Of a DNA stretch of 26,906 bases, positions 14,543 through 22,408 are shown piece after piece. Each line of letters opens with the position of its first letter. Position 1 is the stretch's first letter. The stretch lies in NCBI GenBank assembly GCA_964580575.1, contig CAZOLJ010000061.1, positions 1 to 26,906 on the forward strand. The letters are read 5' to 3'. A program made the position numbers and the translations under genes. Below the pieces are notes generated by a model. The model was not told the origin of the DNA. It was given only the letters and a program-made list of their open reading frames with translations, and ran no database searches. Source of the DNA: CAVPDE01 sp964580575. GTDB taxonomy: Bacteria; Desulfobacterota; DSM-4660; Desulfatiglandales; HGW-15.

Positions 14543-15988
14543 TTACCGTTGTTCCAGAGCAGCTTCCGCTGCTTTTTCCCCTGCGATCTTACCTAAGACC
14601 AAGGCTGCAAGCAACCCGTTCGCGGAAAGATATCCTGCCGGGCCTGCCTTCCCTGAAAAGCCGGAAGCCGTTCCTCCGCCGGCATAAAGATTGGGTATGA
14701 CCGATCCATCTTTTCTCAGCACCTGCGTTTCCTTGTTGATCTTCAGCCCTCCCTGCGTGTGAAAAAGCGCCCCTGTCACCTTGACGCCGTACAAAGGCGG
14801 CGTCAAAGGTCCGTTGAAGTCCTTGCGCCCCAGAGGATCCGCCGGCTCGCCGAGCGCCGCCTTTTGAAAGGCCTCGTGGGTCTTCTCCATCTCCTCCTCA
14901 GGCACCCGGAAAGCTTTAGCGAGATCTCTAATGTGATCGAATTTCTTTATCGCCCCCATCCGGATGCACTGCTGAAAATCTTCGAACTCCAGCACGGCCC
15001 GGTAGCACCGCTCATCAAACACCGAGACAGCCACGCCCTGCTCCTGAGCGAGCACATCGAGCGCATGCTCGGAATAGCCGTGGTATTCGTTTACAAAACG
15101 CTTTCCTTGAAGATTCACGTGATACCCGCCAAAGCTGATCGTGGCAAAGGTCAAGAGCGTTCCGTGAGGATGGGCCACAGAGCCATGGGCTTGATAGGCG
15201 CCCATGTTCTCCAGTTCCGCTCCAAGCACTTCACCCCAGAGAATGCCTTCCCCGGTGTTGCCCTCGTGACCGAAGTAGTAAGCGTCTTTCATTTCCGGAA
15301 TGTACCTAGCGAGCATCTCCCTGTTGGCGCCGAACCCGTTGAGCGCAAGGATGGTTTTACGGGCCTTCGCCAGATTTCGACCCACCCCCTCAATCTCCAC
15401 TTCCGCGCCGAGCACGGCCCCGCTTTTTGGGTCCGCCACCAGCCGCTTCGCAGGAGCCTTGTAGGCGATGTCAATGGGGTCCTCACGGCCTGCCGCTTGA
15501 AGCAGATCGTTGACCAGATGGGCGCCCTTTCTCGTCTTGTTCGCATGAATCCTGAGGCGGGAGTGGCCCGGATAGATGAAGTCCGTGACCAAATCCAGCC
15601 GGATCTTCATCTTCCTGTCGAGCCATTCCACAAGCCTGGAAGACTCGGCGGCAACATGGCGAGTCAGATCCGGATCGCTCCCCTGCTTGTTCTTCTTGAG
15701 GATGTCTTCGGCCATCCGTTCTGTGGAATCTTCGATGCCCGCTTCTTTTTGAAAAGACGTCCCAGCAGCGGGAACCATGGCCTGGCTCAAAGAGGTGTTG
15801 CCGCCTGCCGCTTTCTCCTTTTCCACCAAGAACACGTGGGCTCCCTTTTCCGCCGCTGCAAGCGCTGCGATAAGACCGCACCCGCCGCCGCCGATAATAA
15901 GGACATCGGTCTCCACATCCCAGGAAACTTCTTGAGGGCCATTCACAAAGCGAATGAGATCGTCGGTGCGCTGTAGGCCTTTGTCCAT
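14543..15988 (-). CDS. FAD-dependent oxidoreductase, fumarate reductase/3-ketosteroid dehydrogenase-like flavoprotein
   Basis: A 481-residue single-domain flavoprotein (FAD_binding_2 type). The ADP-binding fold is 'TDVLIIGGGGCGLIAALAAA' ending in an acidic residue at 'VFLVEKE', with 'AAGGNTSLSQAMVPAAGT' after it. The C-terminal FAD-binding part reads 'GALFHTQGGLKINKETQVL' and 'PNLYAGGGTASGFSGKAG', as in flavocytochrome c-type fumarate reductases, urocanate reductases and Delta1-dehydrogenases. There is no haem domain, FMN-attachment domain or signal peptide, so it should be cytoplasmic and draw on an unknown partner. It probably reduces or forms a C=C bond next to a carbonyl or carboxylate. 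It lies between livK and a MmgE/PrpD gene in the same train; GAGGGTGAGGA precedes the ATG. Confidence 0.87.
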   Translation of the reverse strand: MDKGLQRTDDLIRFVNGPQEVSWDVETDVLIIGGGGCGLIAALAAAEKGAHVFLVEKEKAAGGNTSLSQAMVPAAGTSFQKEAGIEDSTERMAEDILKKNKQGSDPDLTRHVAAESSRLVEWLDRKMKIRLDLVTDFIYPGHSRLRIHANKTRKGAHLVNDLLQAAGREDPIDIAYKAPAKRLVADPKSGAVLGAEVEIEGVGRNLAKARKTILALNGFGANREMLARYIPEMKDAYYFGHEGNTGEGILWGEVLGAELENMGAYQAHGSVAHPHGTLLTFATISFGGYHVNLQGKRFVNEYHGYSEHALDVLAQEQGVAVSVFDERCYRAVLEFEDFQQCIRMGAIKKFDHIRDLAKAFRVPEEEMEKTHEAFQKAALGEPADPLGRKDFNGPLTPPLYGVKVTGALFHTQGGLKINKETQVLRKDGSVIPNLYAGGGTASGFSGKAGPAGYLSANGLLAALVLGKIAGEKAAEAALEQR

Positions 15989-16034
15989 TCCTCACCCTCA
16001 ATTAATCCATAAATGTCAGCGATTAGGCTCTTGC

Positions 16035-16112
16035 GTCATTCCGGCCTACGCCGGAATCCAGTTATTTCATATGCCTCCAGAAAACCTGGACCCCGGCTTT
16101 CGCCGGGGTGAC
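16035..16112. repeat. Pair of inverted dispersed-repeat units
   Basis: The left unit (16035-16061) begins GTCATTCCGGCCTACGCCGG and ends AATCCAG. The right unit (16086-16112) begins CTGGACCCCGGCTTTCGCCG and ends GGGTGAC. The two units are inverted relatives with matching ends (GTCA and CCAG), and each also folds on itself as a GC-rich hairpin. This 'GTCATTCC...GGAATCCAG' style of unit is widespread as intergenic repeats in many bacteria. It fills the 177-base space between the MmgE/PrpD and flavoprotein genes; no ORF or promoter is evident there. Confidence 0.75.
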
Positions 16113-16165
16113 GGCTTTGGTGACCGCCAGTGAAATCATCAACGCTGCATCTTGGGTGCCTCATC

Positions 16166-17524
16166 CTATAGCAGTCCGAGCACATCATCAAGCGAAGATT
16201 CCTCGATCGCCATGATGCGTTCCCCCAGTTCTTTGGCATCCTTTCCCGACAAGAGGCGTGTGGCATTGGAAAGAAATTTTCTGTACAACTCATCCCACGA
16301 TGCCGGATTCTCGGGCTCCCCTTTGGCGAGTCCCACTTCAACGCCCAACGTCTTCCCACTGCGTGTGTGAACGGTCACTGTCGCGCCCCTCTTGCGGGGA
16401 TAGGCCGCTTCCCACTTCTCGCTTACCCTCATCTCCACTTTTTGAGCCAGCGCCTGGATGCTGCGATCTCTGACGGCCTCTTCGCAGTACTGGTTGGGTC
16501 CTGCGTCCTTTTTTGCAATCGCAAGCGCCACTGAAAAAGGGATGCTGAAGCGAGCGGCTGAGGGGGTAGTCGCTTCCCGGATCCCCGCCAGTCGAACAGC
16601 AGCGGAATAGGTTTCCACGGAAACCCGGGTGATTTCTCCGGCCTCGATGGATTGGCCTTTGAGAGCTTCAAAAACCGCGTCAATGGGCGCATGGGCGTGG
16701 CGGCATGCCGCGTAGAGTTTCACATAGACCTTCAAGATCTCATACTCTTTGCCCAGCCCCTTGGTCAGAAGGTCCTGCTTGACCTCGTCGCTCACGGCCT
16801 TGAGATAGCCGTCTTCCCCTTCGAGGATCTGCAGCGGGCCTCGCGCTCCTCTCTTGGCCAGGATGCAGGAGAGAAGTCCGTTCGACGCCGCCCGGGCAGG
16901 GTTAAGGGGCTTGACTTTGGCTCCTTCGACTTCATGGTTCACCTGGATCAGACCGGAGGCCTGAAGCCCGGCCATACCCAGGGCGCCTGCGGTTTCCTCC
17001 CGATTGAGATTCATGATTTTCGCACACGCTGCAGCAGCGCCGAACACACCGGTGATGCCCGTGATGTGAAAGCCCCGGTTGAGGCTGGAGGGAGTGATGG
17101 CTGCGCCGAGCCGAATCATGATCTCATACCCGGCAACCATGCCCGCGAGGAGAGTCTTGGGGTCTGCCCCGACAAGCTCCGCAGCAGCCAGAGCCGCGGG
17201 AAAGATCGCCACGCCCGGATGGAGAGCGCCGAAGCGGTGGCCGTCATCCATGTCCAGGGCATGGGCGCAGGAGGCATTGGCAAAGGCCGCGTTCACCGCC
17301 GGAAACTTCTTCTTGCTTTGAAGGATGGTGGCCTCAGGCTTTCCCCCAAGATCAGCGAAGTAACTCACCACGTTCTTCGGAAACTCCATGGTGGCGTAGC
17401 CGGCCAGAGAAACCCCCACCAGGTCGAGGATCAGCTTCTTCGCCTGCTGAACGACTTCCGCCCCCAGGTCTTCGAACCGGGTGCGAACAATGAAATCCGC
17501 ATAGCTCTCGGAAATGCTTTTCAT
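16166..17524 (-). CDS. MmgE/PrpD-family protein 2 (2-methylcitrate dehydratase fold)
   Basis: A 452-residue member of the same family as the gene at 8071-9420. Landmarks: 'QQAKKLILDLVGVSLAGYA', 'CAHALDMDDGHRFGALHPG', 'GYEIMIRLGAAI', 'HITGITGVFGAAAACAKIMN', 'KLYAACRHAHAPIDAVFEAL', and the C-terminal 'TPSAARFSIPFSVALAIAKK' with 'RGATVTVHTRSGKTLGVEV'. Here the motif before the conserved histidine is LDMDDGH, closer to the common form than LELDEGN of the first copy. The ATG overlaps the stop of the small EthD-like gene (ATGA), so the two are co-translated. Likely a hydratase, dehydratase, decarboxylase or epimerase for a carboxylic-acid intermediate. Confidence 0.87.
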   Translation of the reverse strand: MKSISESYADFIVRTRFEDLGAEVVQQAKKLILDLVGVSLAGYATMEFPKNVVSYFADLGGKPEATILQSKKKFPAVNAAFANASCAHALDMDDGHRFGALHPGVAIFPAALAAAELVGADPKTLLAGMVAGYEIMIRLGAAITPSSLNRGFHITGITGVFGAAAACAKIMNLNREETAGALGMAGLQASGLIQVNHEVEGAKVKPLNPARAASNGLLSCILAKRGARGPLQILEGEDGYLKAVSDEVKQDLLTKGLGKEYEILKVYVKLYAACRHAHAPIDAVFEALKGQSIEAGEITRVSVETYSAAVRLAGIREATTPSAARFSIPFSVALAIAKKDAGPNQYCEEAVRDRSIQALAQKVEMRVSEKWEAAYPRKRGATVTVHTRSGKTLGVEVGLAKGEPENPASWDELYRKFLSNATRLLSGKDAKELGERIMAIEESSLDDVLGLL

Positions 17525-17853
17525 GCGCCTTTCCCGAAATCAAATTCTTCGGATTCGCAGACCACGTAGAATTTGAAATCCGTCTTCCCCTCAGGGCCTC
17601 TTTCCCTGGACACAGGGTTCTTCTCTCTCCACGCTTTTGCCTTTTCAAAAGCTTCCATGCTCTCGTAGTGGAGCTCTGCAATTCGGTAGAAGGTGGTTTC
17701 TCCTCTCACGAGCCCCTTCACGGTGTTGAGCACAACCCGCTTCAGACCCGGTATTTTCGACAGGTCGGGCAGGTGCACTTCCTTGAGCCACTTCTCGTAG
17801 TTCTGCACGCTGATCCCCGGCATGATGTCGTAACCCAAGATGGCTTTGACCAA
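17521..17853 (-). CDS. Small EthD-like dimeric alpha/beta-barrel protein
   Basis: About 110 residues. The TTG at 17851-17853 is chosen because AGGAGG stands 8 bases before it; a GTG at 17869-17871 would add six residues but would leave that site inside the gene. The product starts MVKAILGYDIMPGISVQNYE and has the beta-alpha-beta layout of EthD/stress-responsive dimeric barrels: 'IPGLKRVVLNTV', 'TTFYRIAELHYESMEAFEKA' and a final strand 'KTDFKFYVVCESEEF'. Such proteins work as isomerases, decarboxylases or accessory factors in degradation clusters. It is first in the long minus-strand train, about 45 bases below the promoter. The fold is a reasonable guess; function unknown. Confidence 0.6.
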   Translation of the reverse strand: MVKAILGYDIMPGISVQNYEKWLKEVHLPDLSKIPGLKRVVLNTVKGLVRGETTFYRIAELHYESMEAFEKAKAWREKNPVSRERGPEGKTDFKFYVVCESEEFDFGKGA

Positions 17854-17897
17854 CCCCTCGCCCTCCTGCACCGTCGGCGTTCAAATTTTGTGCTATT

Positions 17898-17927
17898 GTT
17901 ATAATTAAAATACAAACCTCATGTCAA
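17898..17927 (-). promoter_or_regulatory. Strong sigma-70-type promoter for the minus-strand transport/catabolic train
   Basis: On the minus strand a perfect TTGACA (17922-17927) is followed after 18 AT-rich bases by TATAAC (17898-17903). Transcription would start about 35 bases before the TTG of the EthD-like gene. No clear operator palindrome or rho-independent attenuator was seen in the 131-base divergent region shared with the RNA methyltransferase gene. Confidence 0.65.
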
Positions 17928-17984
17928 GAATTTTCATGGGTTTTTCCCTTTGCTAGTCCCTGGTCTTGTATTAATAGTCTTGCG

Positions 17985-18752
17985 ATGCCAACCCTCAACC
18001 TTGACCATATCGCCGTTGTTCTTGTAGAGCCCCAGATCCCTGAAAACATAGGGGCCGTGGCCAGGGCCATGAACAACATGGGGATCCGGCGCCTCCTCCT
18101 GGTGAATCCCGAACGCTGCGACCTCACACGGATCCTCAGGATGGCCACAGGGACCTCCATCGACATCGTGGAAGACATGGAAGTCTTCGAAGACCTGAAC
18201 GAGGCGCTGGACTCCTTTCATTACGTGGTCGGCACCACCGCCCGGATCGGTTCGCAGCGCCCATCCCTCACCCATCCCCGGGATTTGGCTCAGGCCCTCA
18301 TTCCCATTTCTCACGAAAACCATGTGGCGATTCTCTTCGGCCCTGAGGATCGCGGCCTATCCAACGAGCACTTGCGTCTCTGCCACACGATTGCGACCAT
18401 CCCCACGGCCCAATTCGCATCCCTGAATCTCGCCCAGGCCGTGATGATTTTCTGTTATGACATTTTTCTTGCCAGCCGTCTCCCTTCGGAAAAAGCCCTT
18501 CCGCGACTTGCGAACAAATTTGAACTTGAAGGAATGTACGAGCACCTCAAGGCCGTATTGACGCGAATCGGCTTCATCAACCCGCAGAATCCTGAACACT
18601 GGATGCTCAACATTCGGCGCTTCCTCTCCAGGATCCCCCTGCGCGCAAGGGACGTTCGCATCATCCGAGGGATATGCCGCCAAATGGACTGGTATGCGGG
18701 ACAACTCGAAAAGGCGCGCAAGAAAAACAAGGGAGATCTTGATTCCCCCTGA
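17985..18752 (+). CDS. trmJ: TrmJ-type tRNA/rRNA 2'-O-methyltransferase (SPOUT family)
   Basis: A 255-residue SpoU-class methyltransferase of the TrmH group 1 (TrmJ/YfhQ) type, expected to methylate the 2'-hydroxyl of wobble-region nucleotide 32 in tRNAs using S-adenosylmethionine. The three SPOUT motifs are present: 'EPQIPENIGAVARAMNNMG' (residues 15-33), 'VAILFGPEDRGLSNEHL' (~113-129), and the knot 'TIPTAQFASLNLAQAVMIFC' (~137-156). A C-terminal helical extension ('RIPLRARDVRIIRGICRQMD') matches TrmJ. It is divergent from the large operon and has no clear Shine-Dalgarno, suggesting a short leader. Other group 1 SpoU proteins are the main alternative. Confidence 0.85.
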   Translation: MPTLNLDHIAVVLVEPQIPENIGAVARAMNNMGIRRLLLVNPERCDLTRILRMATGTSIDIVEDMEVFEDLNEALDSFHYVVGTTARIGSQRPSLTHPRDLAQALIPISHENHVAILFGPEDRGLSNEHLRLCHTIATIPTAQFASLNLAQAVMIFCYDIFLASRLPSEKALPRLANKFELEGMYEHLKAVLTRIGFINPQNPEHWMLNIRRFLSRIPLRARDVRIIRGICRQMDWYAGQLEKARKKNKGDLDSP

Positions 18753-18803
18753 GAAGTGTATTAAGTGTAAGCCAGCGCATAGTGAATCGAAGGAGGCTTT
18801 TTC

Positions 18804-19292
18804 ATGGCTGAAAAGAGCTTACTGGAAGGCAAACGAATTCTCGCCGTAGACGACGAACCCGATATTCTGGAAACCCTCGAAGCCTTGCTCCCCATGTGCG
18901 TGATCGCGAAGGCTTCCACTTCGGATCAGGCCAAGAACCTGATGGACACTCAATCGTTTGACATTGCGATCCTCGACATCATGGGGGTTGACGGATACAA
19001 ACTTCTGGAGATTGCGAAAAAGAAAAAAATCATTGCCGTCATGCTGACAGCCCATGCTCTGAGCGTTGAAAGCACCATCAAATCCTTCAAGGGCGGCGCG
19101 GCCTTCTATGTCCCCAAGGATGAGATGGCCAAAATCGAAACCTTTCTCACGGACATCCTGGAGGCCGAGAGCAAAGGGGAAAGCAGCTGGTGGCGCTGGC
19201 TGGATCGGCTTGGGTCGTATTATGAGAAAAAATTCGGCCGCGAGTGGCAAAAGGGCGATAAGGATTTCTGGCGTAATTTCCCGTCGTGGTAA
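18804..19292 (+). CDS. Orphan single-domain response regulator with aromatic tail
   Basis: A 162-residue receiver protein. Residues 11-118 form the CheY-like fold with the acidic pair D16-D17 in 'ILAVDDEPDILETLEALL', phospho-acceptor D58 in 'DIAILDIMGVDGYKLL', T82 in 'VMLTAHA' and K105 in 'FYVPKDE', so it should be phosphorylatable. There is no DNA-binding or enzymatic output domain. Instead a tail of about 40 residues, 'SSWWRWLDRLGSYYEKKFGR' and 'EWQKGDKDFWRNFPSW', is rich in W, Y, F and charge, and may be a docking segment. AAGGAGG precedes the ATG at a good distance. No histidine kinase is encoded in the window. Confidence 0.87.
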   Translation: MAEKSLLEGKRILAVDDEPDILETLEALLPMCVIAKASTSDQAKNLMDTQSFDIAILDIMGVDGYKLLEIAKKKKIIAVMLTAHALSVESTIKSFKGGAAFYVPKDEMAKIETFLTDILEAESKGESSWWRWLDRLGSYYEKKFGREWQKGDKDFWRNFPSW

Positions 19293-19293
19293 A

Positions 19294-19327
19294 CCTCGAC
19301 CCATCGGCTGACGCCGACCGATCGAGG
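19294..19327. terminator. Hairpin between convergent genes, probable bidirectional terminator
   Basis: CCTCGA (19294-19299) pairs with TCGAGG (19322-19327), and inside it TCGGC (19304-19308) pairs with GCCGA (19313-19317) around a 4-base loop, with an internal loop between the two stems. It starts right after the response-regulator stop. A GGGTTTTTCACCC stretch follows. No long U-run is attached directly, so termination strength is uncertain. Confidence 0.45.
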
Positions 19328-19347
19328 AACAGAGGGTTTTTCACCCG

Positions 19348-20172
19348 TCACCCCTTTCCCTGTTGTTGCTCAACAAACCAGTCAATCAGCTTTCGGGCGA
19401 TGCTGATTTTGTCGGGGATTGTGGGAAGCTGGTCCGCTGTGAACCATCGTGCATCGACGATCTCTTTCTCATCCATCGTGATCTCACCCCCGGCATACTC
19501 CGCCGTAAAGCCGACCATCAGCGAATTGGGGAAAGGCCAGGGCTGGCTTCCGAAGTAGCGGATGTTCTTGACCTCGAGTCCTGCCTCTTCCTTGACCTCT
19601 CGCCGCACGCAATCCTCCAGGGATTCCCCGGGCTCTACGAACCCTGCAAGGACGCTGTACATGGCCCCCGGGAACCTCGCGGCATGAGCCAAAAGAATCT
19701 TCTTGTCCCGAACCACCGCGACGATGATGGCCGGAGACATTCCGGGGAAACTCACGGTTCCGCAGGTCGGGCAGACCTTGGCCCGTTCGTCGGCCTTGTT
19801 TTTTGTCGGAGTTCCGCACTTCCCGCAATACTGATGCGTCCGATCCCAGTCCATGATCTGAAAGGCCCGCCCTGCTACCCAGAACATCTCTTCGTCGAGG
19901 GCCCCATAGAGCTTGCGCAGACCCTGAAACGCCATTCCTTCGGGAATCCGGACGTCCGCTTCACACTCGGCGCAAAGGCAAGAATGGCCGTTCATGGTCC
20001 CGAGATACTGCTTTCTCAAAGCACGGAGGGGAAGCGTGTCGAGGTCGCCCAGGAGAGGAACACCCGCCCCGTGATCCCTGCTCTCAACGAGAATTTTGTT
20101 CCCTGAGAACACAAACCACCATGCAGGTTCCTGCTCGTCAAAGCTCTGCTGGTAGGAGGAGACAAACGCCAT
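19348..20172 (-). CDS. nudC: NADH pyrophosphatase NudC
   Basis: A 274-residue Nudix hydrolase that should cleave NAD(H) to nicotinamide mononucleotide and AMP, and in some bacteria removes NAD caps from RNA. A zinc ribbon is formed by C116, C119, C134 and C137 ('QYCGKCGTP...VCPTCGTV'). The Nudix box runs from G177 to G198 ('GFVEPGESLEDCVRREVKEE', then AG). The NudC-specific 'SQPWPFPNSLM' (209-219) follows. Length matches the family. AAAGGAAAAG precedes the ATG. It lies 19 bases after the decarboxylase gene and ends convergently with the response regulator. Confidence 0.93.
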   Translation of the reverse strand: MAFVSSYQQSFDEQEPAWWFVFSGNKILVESRDHGAGVPLLGDLDTLPLRALRKQYLGTMNGHSCLCAECEADVRIPEGMAFQGLRKLYGALDEEMFWVAGRAFQIMDWDRTHQYCGKCGTPTKNKADERAKVCPTCGTVSFPGMSPAIIVAVVRDKKILLAHAARFPGAMYSVLAGFVEPGESLEDCVRREVKEEAGLEVKNIRYFGSQPWPFPNSLMVGFTAEYAGGEITMDEKEIVDARWFTADQLPTIPDKISIARKLIDWFVEQQQGKG

Positions 20173-20191
20173 AGATCATGCTTTTCCTTTG

Positions 20192-21889
20192 CTAACCCTG
20201 GTGGGGAAGGTTGACGATTCTCTGATATGCGACCTTGAACTCCGACCACAAAGCCAGTCCGATGCGATTCTGGGTATCCACGATCTCCTTGAGGACGGTC
20301 CCGTCCGTCAGGGGATTGATGAGAACCGCTCGCAGGACCACGATGTTCTGAGGCCGGTAGCGGGTGGATTCCAGCTTTGTCCTGGACACAAAGGTCGTGT
20401 CGTCTTGCCTCAGAGCCTTGTGAAGCTTGATATTCAGAGCATTGACCAGGTGATTGATTTTTCGAATGCCCCTGTCGAGGGTCTTGATTCTTCGCCCGTC
20501 CCTGGTCTCCCTTCTTTCCTCCTGCCATTTCGCAAGCTGTTGATTGACCTGCCGAGGAATAAAGCGGTAGATCAGGATAAAGAGTTCGGGGGTGTTCAGC
20601 GTCTCGAAGTTGCCGCATCCATCGAGAATCTCCTGCAGGGTATAGGCATTGTCCCTGGCGCTTCTCAGCAGCAAACGATACCCGTCCCGGCCCATGATCT
20701 TGAGGGCCGCCCAAGGCTTGAGGGCGTCAAAAGGCCTTGACCCTTCCAGGGTAAAGCGCCCCATGTCCACAGAATTGCGGCGAATCACATACTGGGAGGA
20801 TTGTTTGATCGTGTTCAGATCTCTTTCATTCTCAAAGAGAACAAGGCCCATCGCCATAGGGCAGTAGAGCAGTTTATGGGCGTCGACGGAAACAGAGTCC
20901 GCCTTTTCGATTCCCTTGAGCAGGGGCCGATACTCATCCACGAGCAGCGCAGACCCCCCCCAGCACGCGTCCACGTGAAAATGGGTACCCGCTTCACGCG
21001 CCAGATCCCCCATCTCATCGAGGGGATCGACACTTCCTGTTTCCGTGGTGCCGGCGATTCCGGCTATGGCGACAATCCTGGTCCCCTTCTCTTTCCTGAG
21101 CGATTTGAGTTTCTGTGCCAGCCTCCGGACATCCATCCGGTGGTTTCCATCCACCGGGATGGCCAGGACATTGTCCTCTCCCAGGCCGAGCAGGTTCGCC
21201 GCCTTCTGAATGGAGTAATGCCCGCGAGAAGACACCAGGAGGACACCCCTCGAGTATCCGTAGTGGTGGAAACCCCTTTCCATCCCAGCAATCCGTACCC
21301 CGGGGAACTCCCCGTCCGGGGGAAAAGCCTTTTCTCTTGCCACCAGGAACGCGGTCAGGTTCGAGATCGTGCCGTCCGCCGTGGCATTCCCCAGGGCCAC
21401 ACGCGGATTCTGAGCATTTCGCTCATAGTAAGCGTCCGAGCGGTTGAAAATAAGGCGATGGAACCACGCCATGAGCTCCCTTTCCACGAAGCTCGAGGCC
21501 TTGGCCGTTTCGATCTTCACCTGGTTTTGATTCAAAGCGGCGATGATCATCTCGAGAAGGATCATGAAATAGGGAATGGCGCTGGTCATGTGCCCGATGT
21601 AGTAGGGGTTTGCCACCTTGACCGAGTGAGCAATGATCTTTTCTTTGATCTCGGATAGGACGTCTTTGATCAGGTGGGGATCCTCAGGGATCGCCGTCTG
21701 GTTAAAGATGTGACTCAATTCGGGGAGGCTGATGCTGCTGTGAATGCCCCCCTTCTCTTTGAAAAAGTCATGGATCATCTCCAGCAGCTCTTGGCCGAAC
21801 TCAATGAACTTGTCCGGGGAGTCCGGCATGATGAAAAGCTTCTTGAGGTACTCCAGGTTGGCTTTGACCAGCTTGAGCTCTTTGTTCAT
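20192..21889 (-). CDS. PLP-dependent group II decarboxylase, PanP-like (putative aspartate 1-decarboxylase)
   Basis: A 565-residue fold-type I decarboxylase. PLP-binding features: H224 in 'SRGHYSIQKA' (ring stacking), D307 in 'HFHVDACWGGSALLVDEY', and the Schiff-base lysine K339 in 'SVSVDAHKLLYCPMAMG'. The region 'HSVKVANPYYIGHMTSAIPY' followed by 'ALNQNQVKIETAKASSFVER' is close to the PanP group (pyridoxal-dependent aspartate 1-decarboxylase of Vibrio type), which makes beta-alanine for pantothenate, rather than to GadA or DDC. Its length also fits PanP. It is flanked in the same direction by a lipoprotein gene and nudC, with gaps of 24 and 19 bases. Glutamate or aromatic amino-acid decarboxylase activity is the alternative. 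Confidence 0.8.
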   Translation of the reverse strand: MNKELKLVKANLEYLKKLFIMPDSPDKFIEFGQELLEMIHDFFKEKGGIHSSISLPELSHIFNQTAIPEDPHLIKDVLSEIKEKIIAHSVKVANPYYIGHMTSAIPYFMILLEMIIAALNQNQVKIETAKASSFVERELMAWFHRLIFNRSDAYYERNAQNPRVALGNATADGTISNLTAFLVAREKAFPPDGEFPGVRIAGMERGFHHYGYSRGVLLVSSRGHYSIQKAANLLGLGEDNVLAIPVDGNHRMDVRRLAQKLKSLRKEKGTRIVAIAGIAGTTETGSVDPLDEMGDLAREAGTHFHVDACWGGSALLVDEYRPLLKGIEKADSVSVDAHKLLYCPMAMGLVLFENERDLNTIKQSSQYVIRRNSVDMGRFTLEGSRPFDALKPWAALKIMGRDGYRLLLRSARDNAYTLQEILDGCGNFETLNTPELFILIYRFIPRQVNQQLAKWQEERRETRDGRRIKTLDRGIRKINHLVNALNIKLHKALRQDDTTFVSRTKLESTRYRPQNIVVLRAVLINPLTDGTVLKEIVDTQNRIGLALWSEFKVAYQRIVNLPHQG

Positions 21890-21913
21890 CTTGAAGTCAC
21901 TTCAGCCCCACGC

Positions 21914-22408
21914 TCAAGGCAAATGAAAAGTGGACTCGAATGACGGCAGTTCGATTGTCTTCTCATCCACGCGTTTCGGGACGGGCAGGTCTCTGGCCAG
22001 GAGAACATACCCGTAAAAATTCTTTTCCTCGTCGAAAATCTTGTAAAGCCTAGGAACGAAGTCGAGCTGGAATTCAACCTGGACAATCGCCAACCTCACA
22101 CTGTCCTCTTTCGAGAGTTTGATATATCGGTATCCGATGAGGTTCCTGTCGTCATTTTTCGGATCGAAAATCACTGCGCCGGGCGAGGAGGCAGGACCAT
22201 CGCAATAGACATTGTAGTCCTGCCAGTTCTTCTTTAACTCCTCAAGGACGCTTTTCTTTTCACCGGAAGACAGTGTTCCGTAAAGCCCGGTGCCTTTTGA
22301 ACCCGCGCACGCGGCTGCGGCGAAAACCAAGACGAGCCACACGAACCACACCCGGAATTTCCAGAAGACACTGCAGCAACAAGGAGCATCCATCCTTTTG
22401 CTTTTCAA
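21914..22408 (-). CDS. Hypothetical lipoprotein
   Basis: A 164-residue protein starting from a TTG at 22406-22408 with a G-rich site upstream; an ATG at 22391-22393 is an alternative five codons in. The N-terminus is a lipoprotein signal: hydrophobic 'VWFVWLVLVFAAAAC' with the lipidated cysteine at residue 34. The mature part has an amphipathic helix ('LSSGEKKSVLEELKKNWQDY'), then strand-rich sequence ('GAVIFDPKNDDRNLIGYRYI', 'VRLAIVQVEFQLDFVPRLYK') and ends 'IELPSFESTFHLP'. No family was recognised. It precedes the PanP-like gene in the same direction, so it is probably cotranscribed. Confidence 0.65.
   Translation of the reverse strand: MKSKRMDAPCCCSVFWKFRVWFVWLVLVFAAAACAGSKGTGLYGTLSSGEKKSVLEELKKNWQDYNVYCDGPASSPGAVIFDPKNDDRNLIGYRYIKLSKEDSVRLAIVQVEFQLDFVPRLYKIFDEEKNFYGYVLLARDLPVPKRVDEKTIELPSFESTFHLP

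Noticed and set aside
14759..15976. 405-codon plus-strand ORF opposite the flavoprotein
   Set aside because: Mirror of a GC-rich coding strand; the opposite strand carries unambiguous FAD motifs.
20801..21658. 285-codon plus-strand ORF opposite the decarboxylase
   Set aside because: Shadow ORF; the PLP motifs on the minus strand are decisive.
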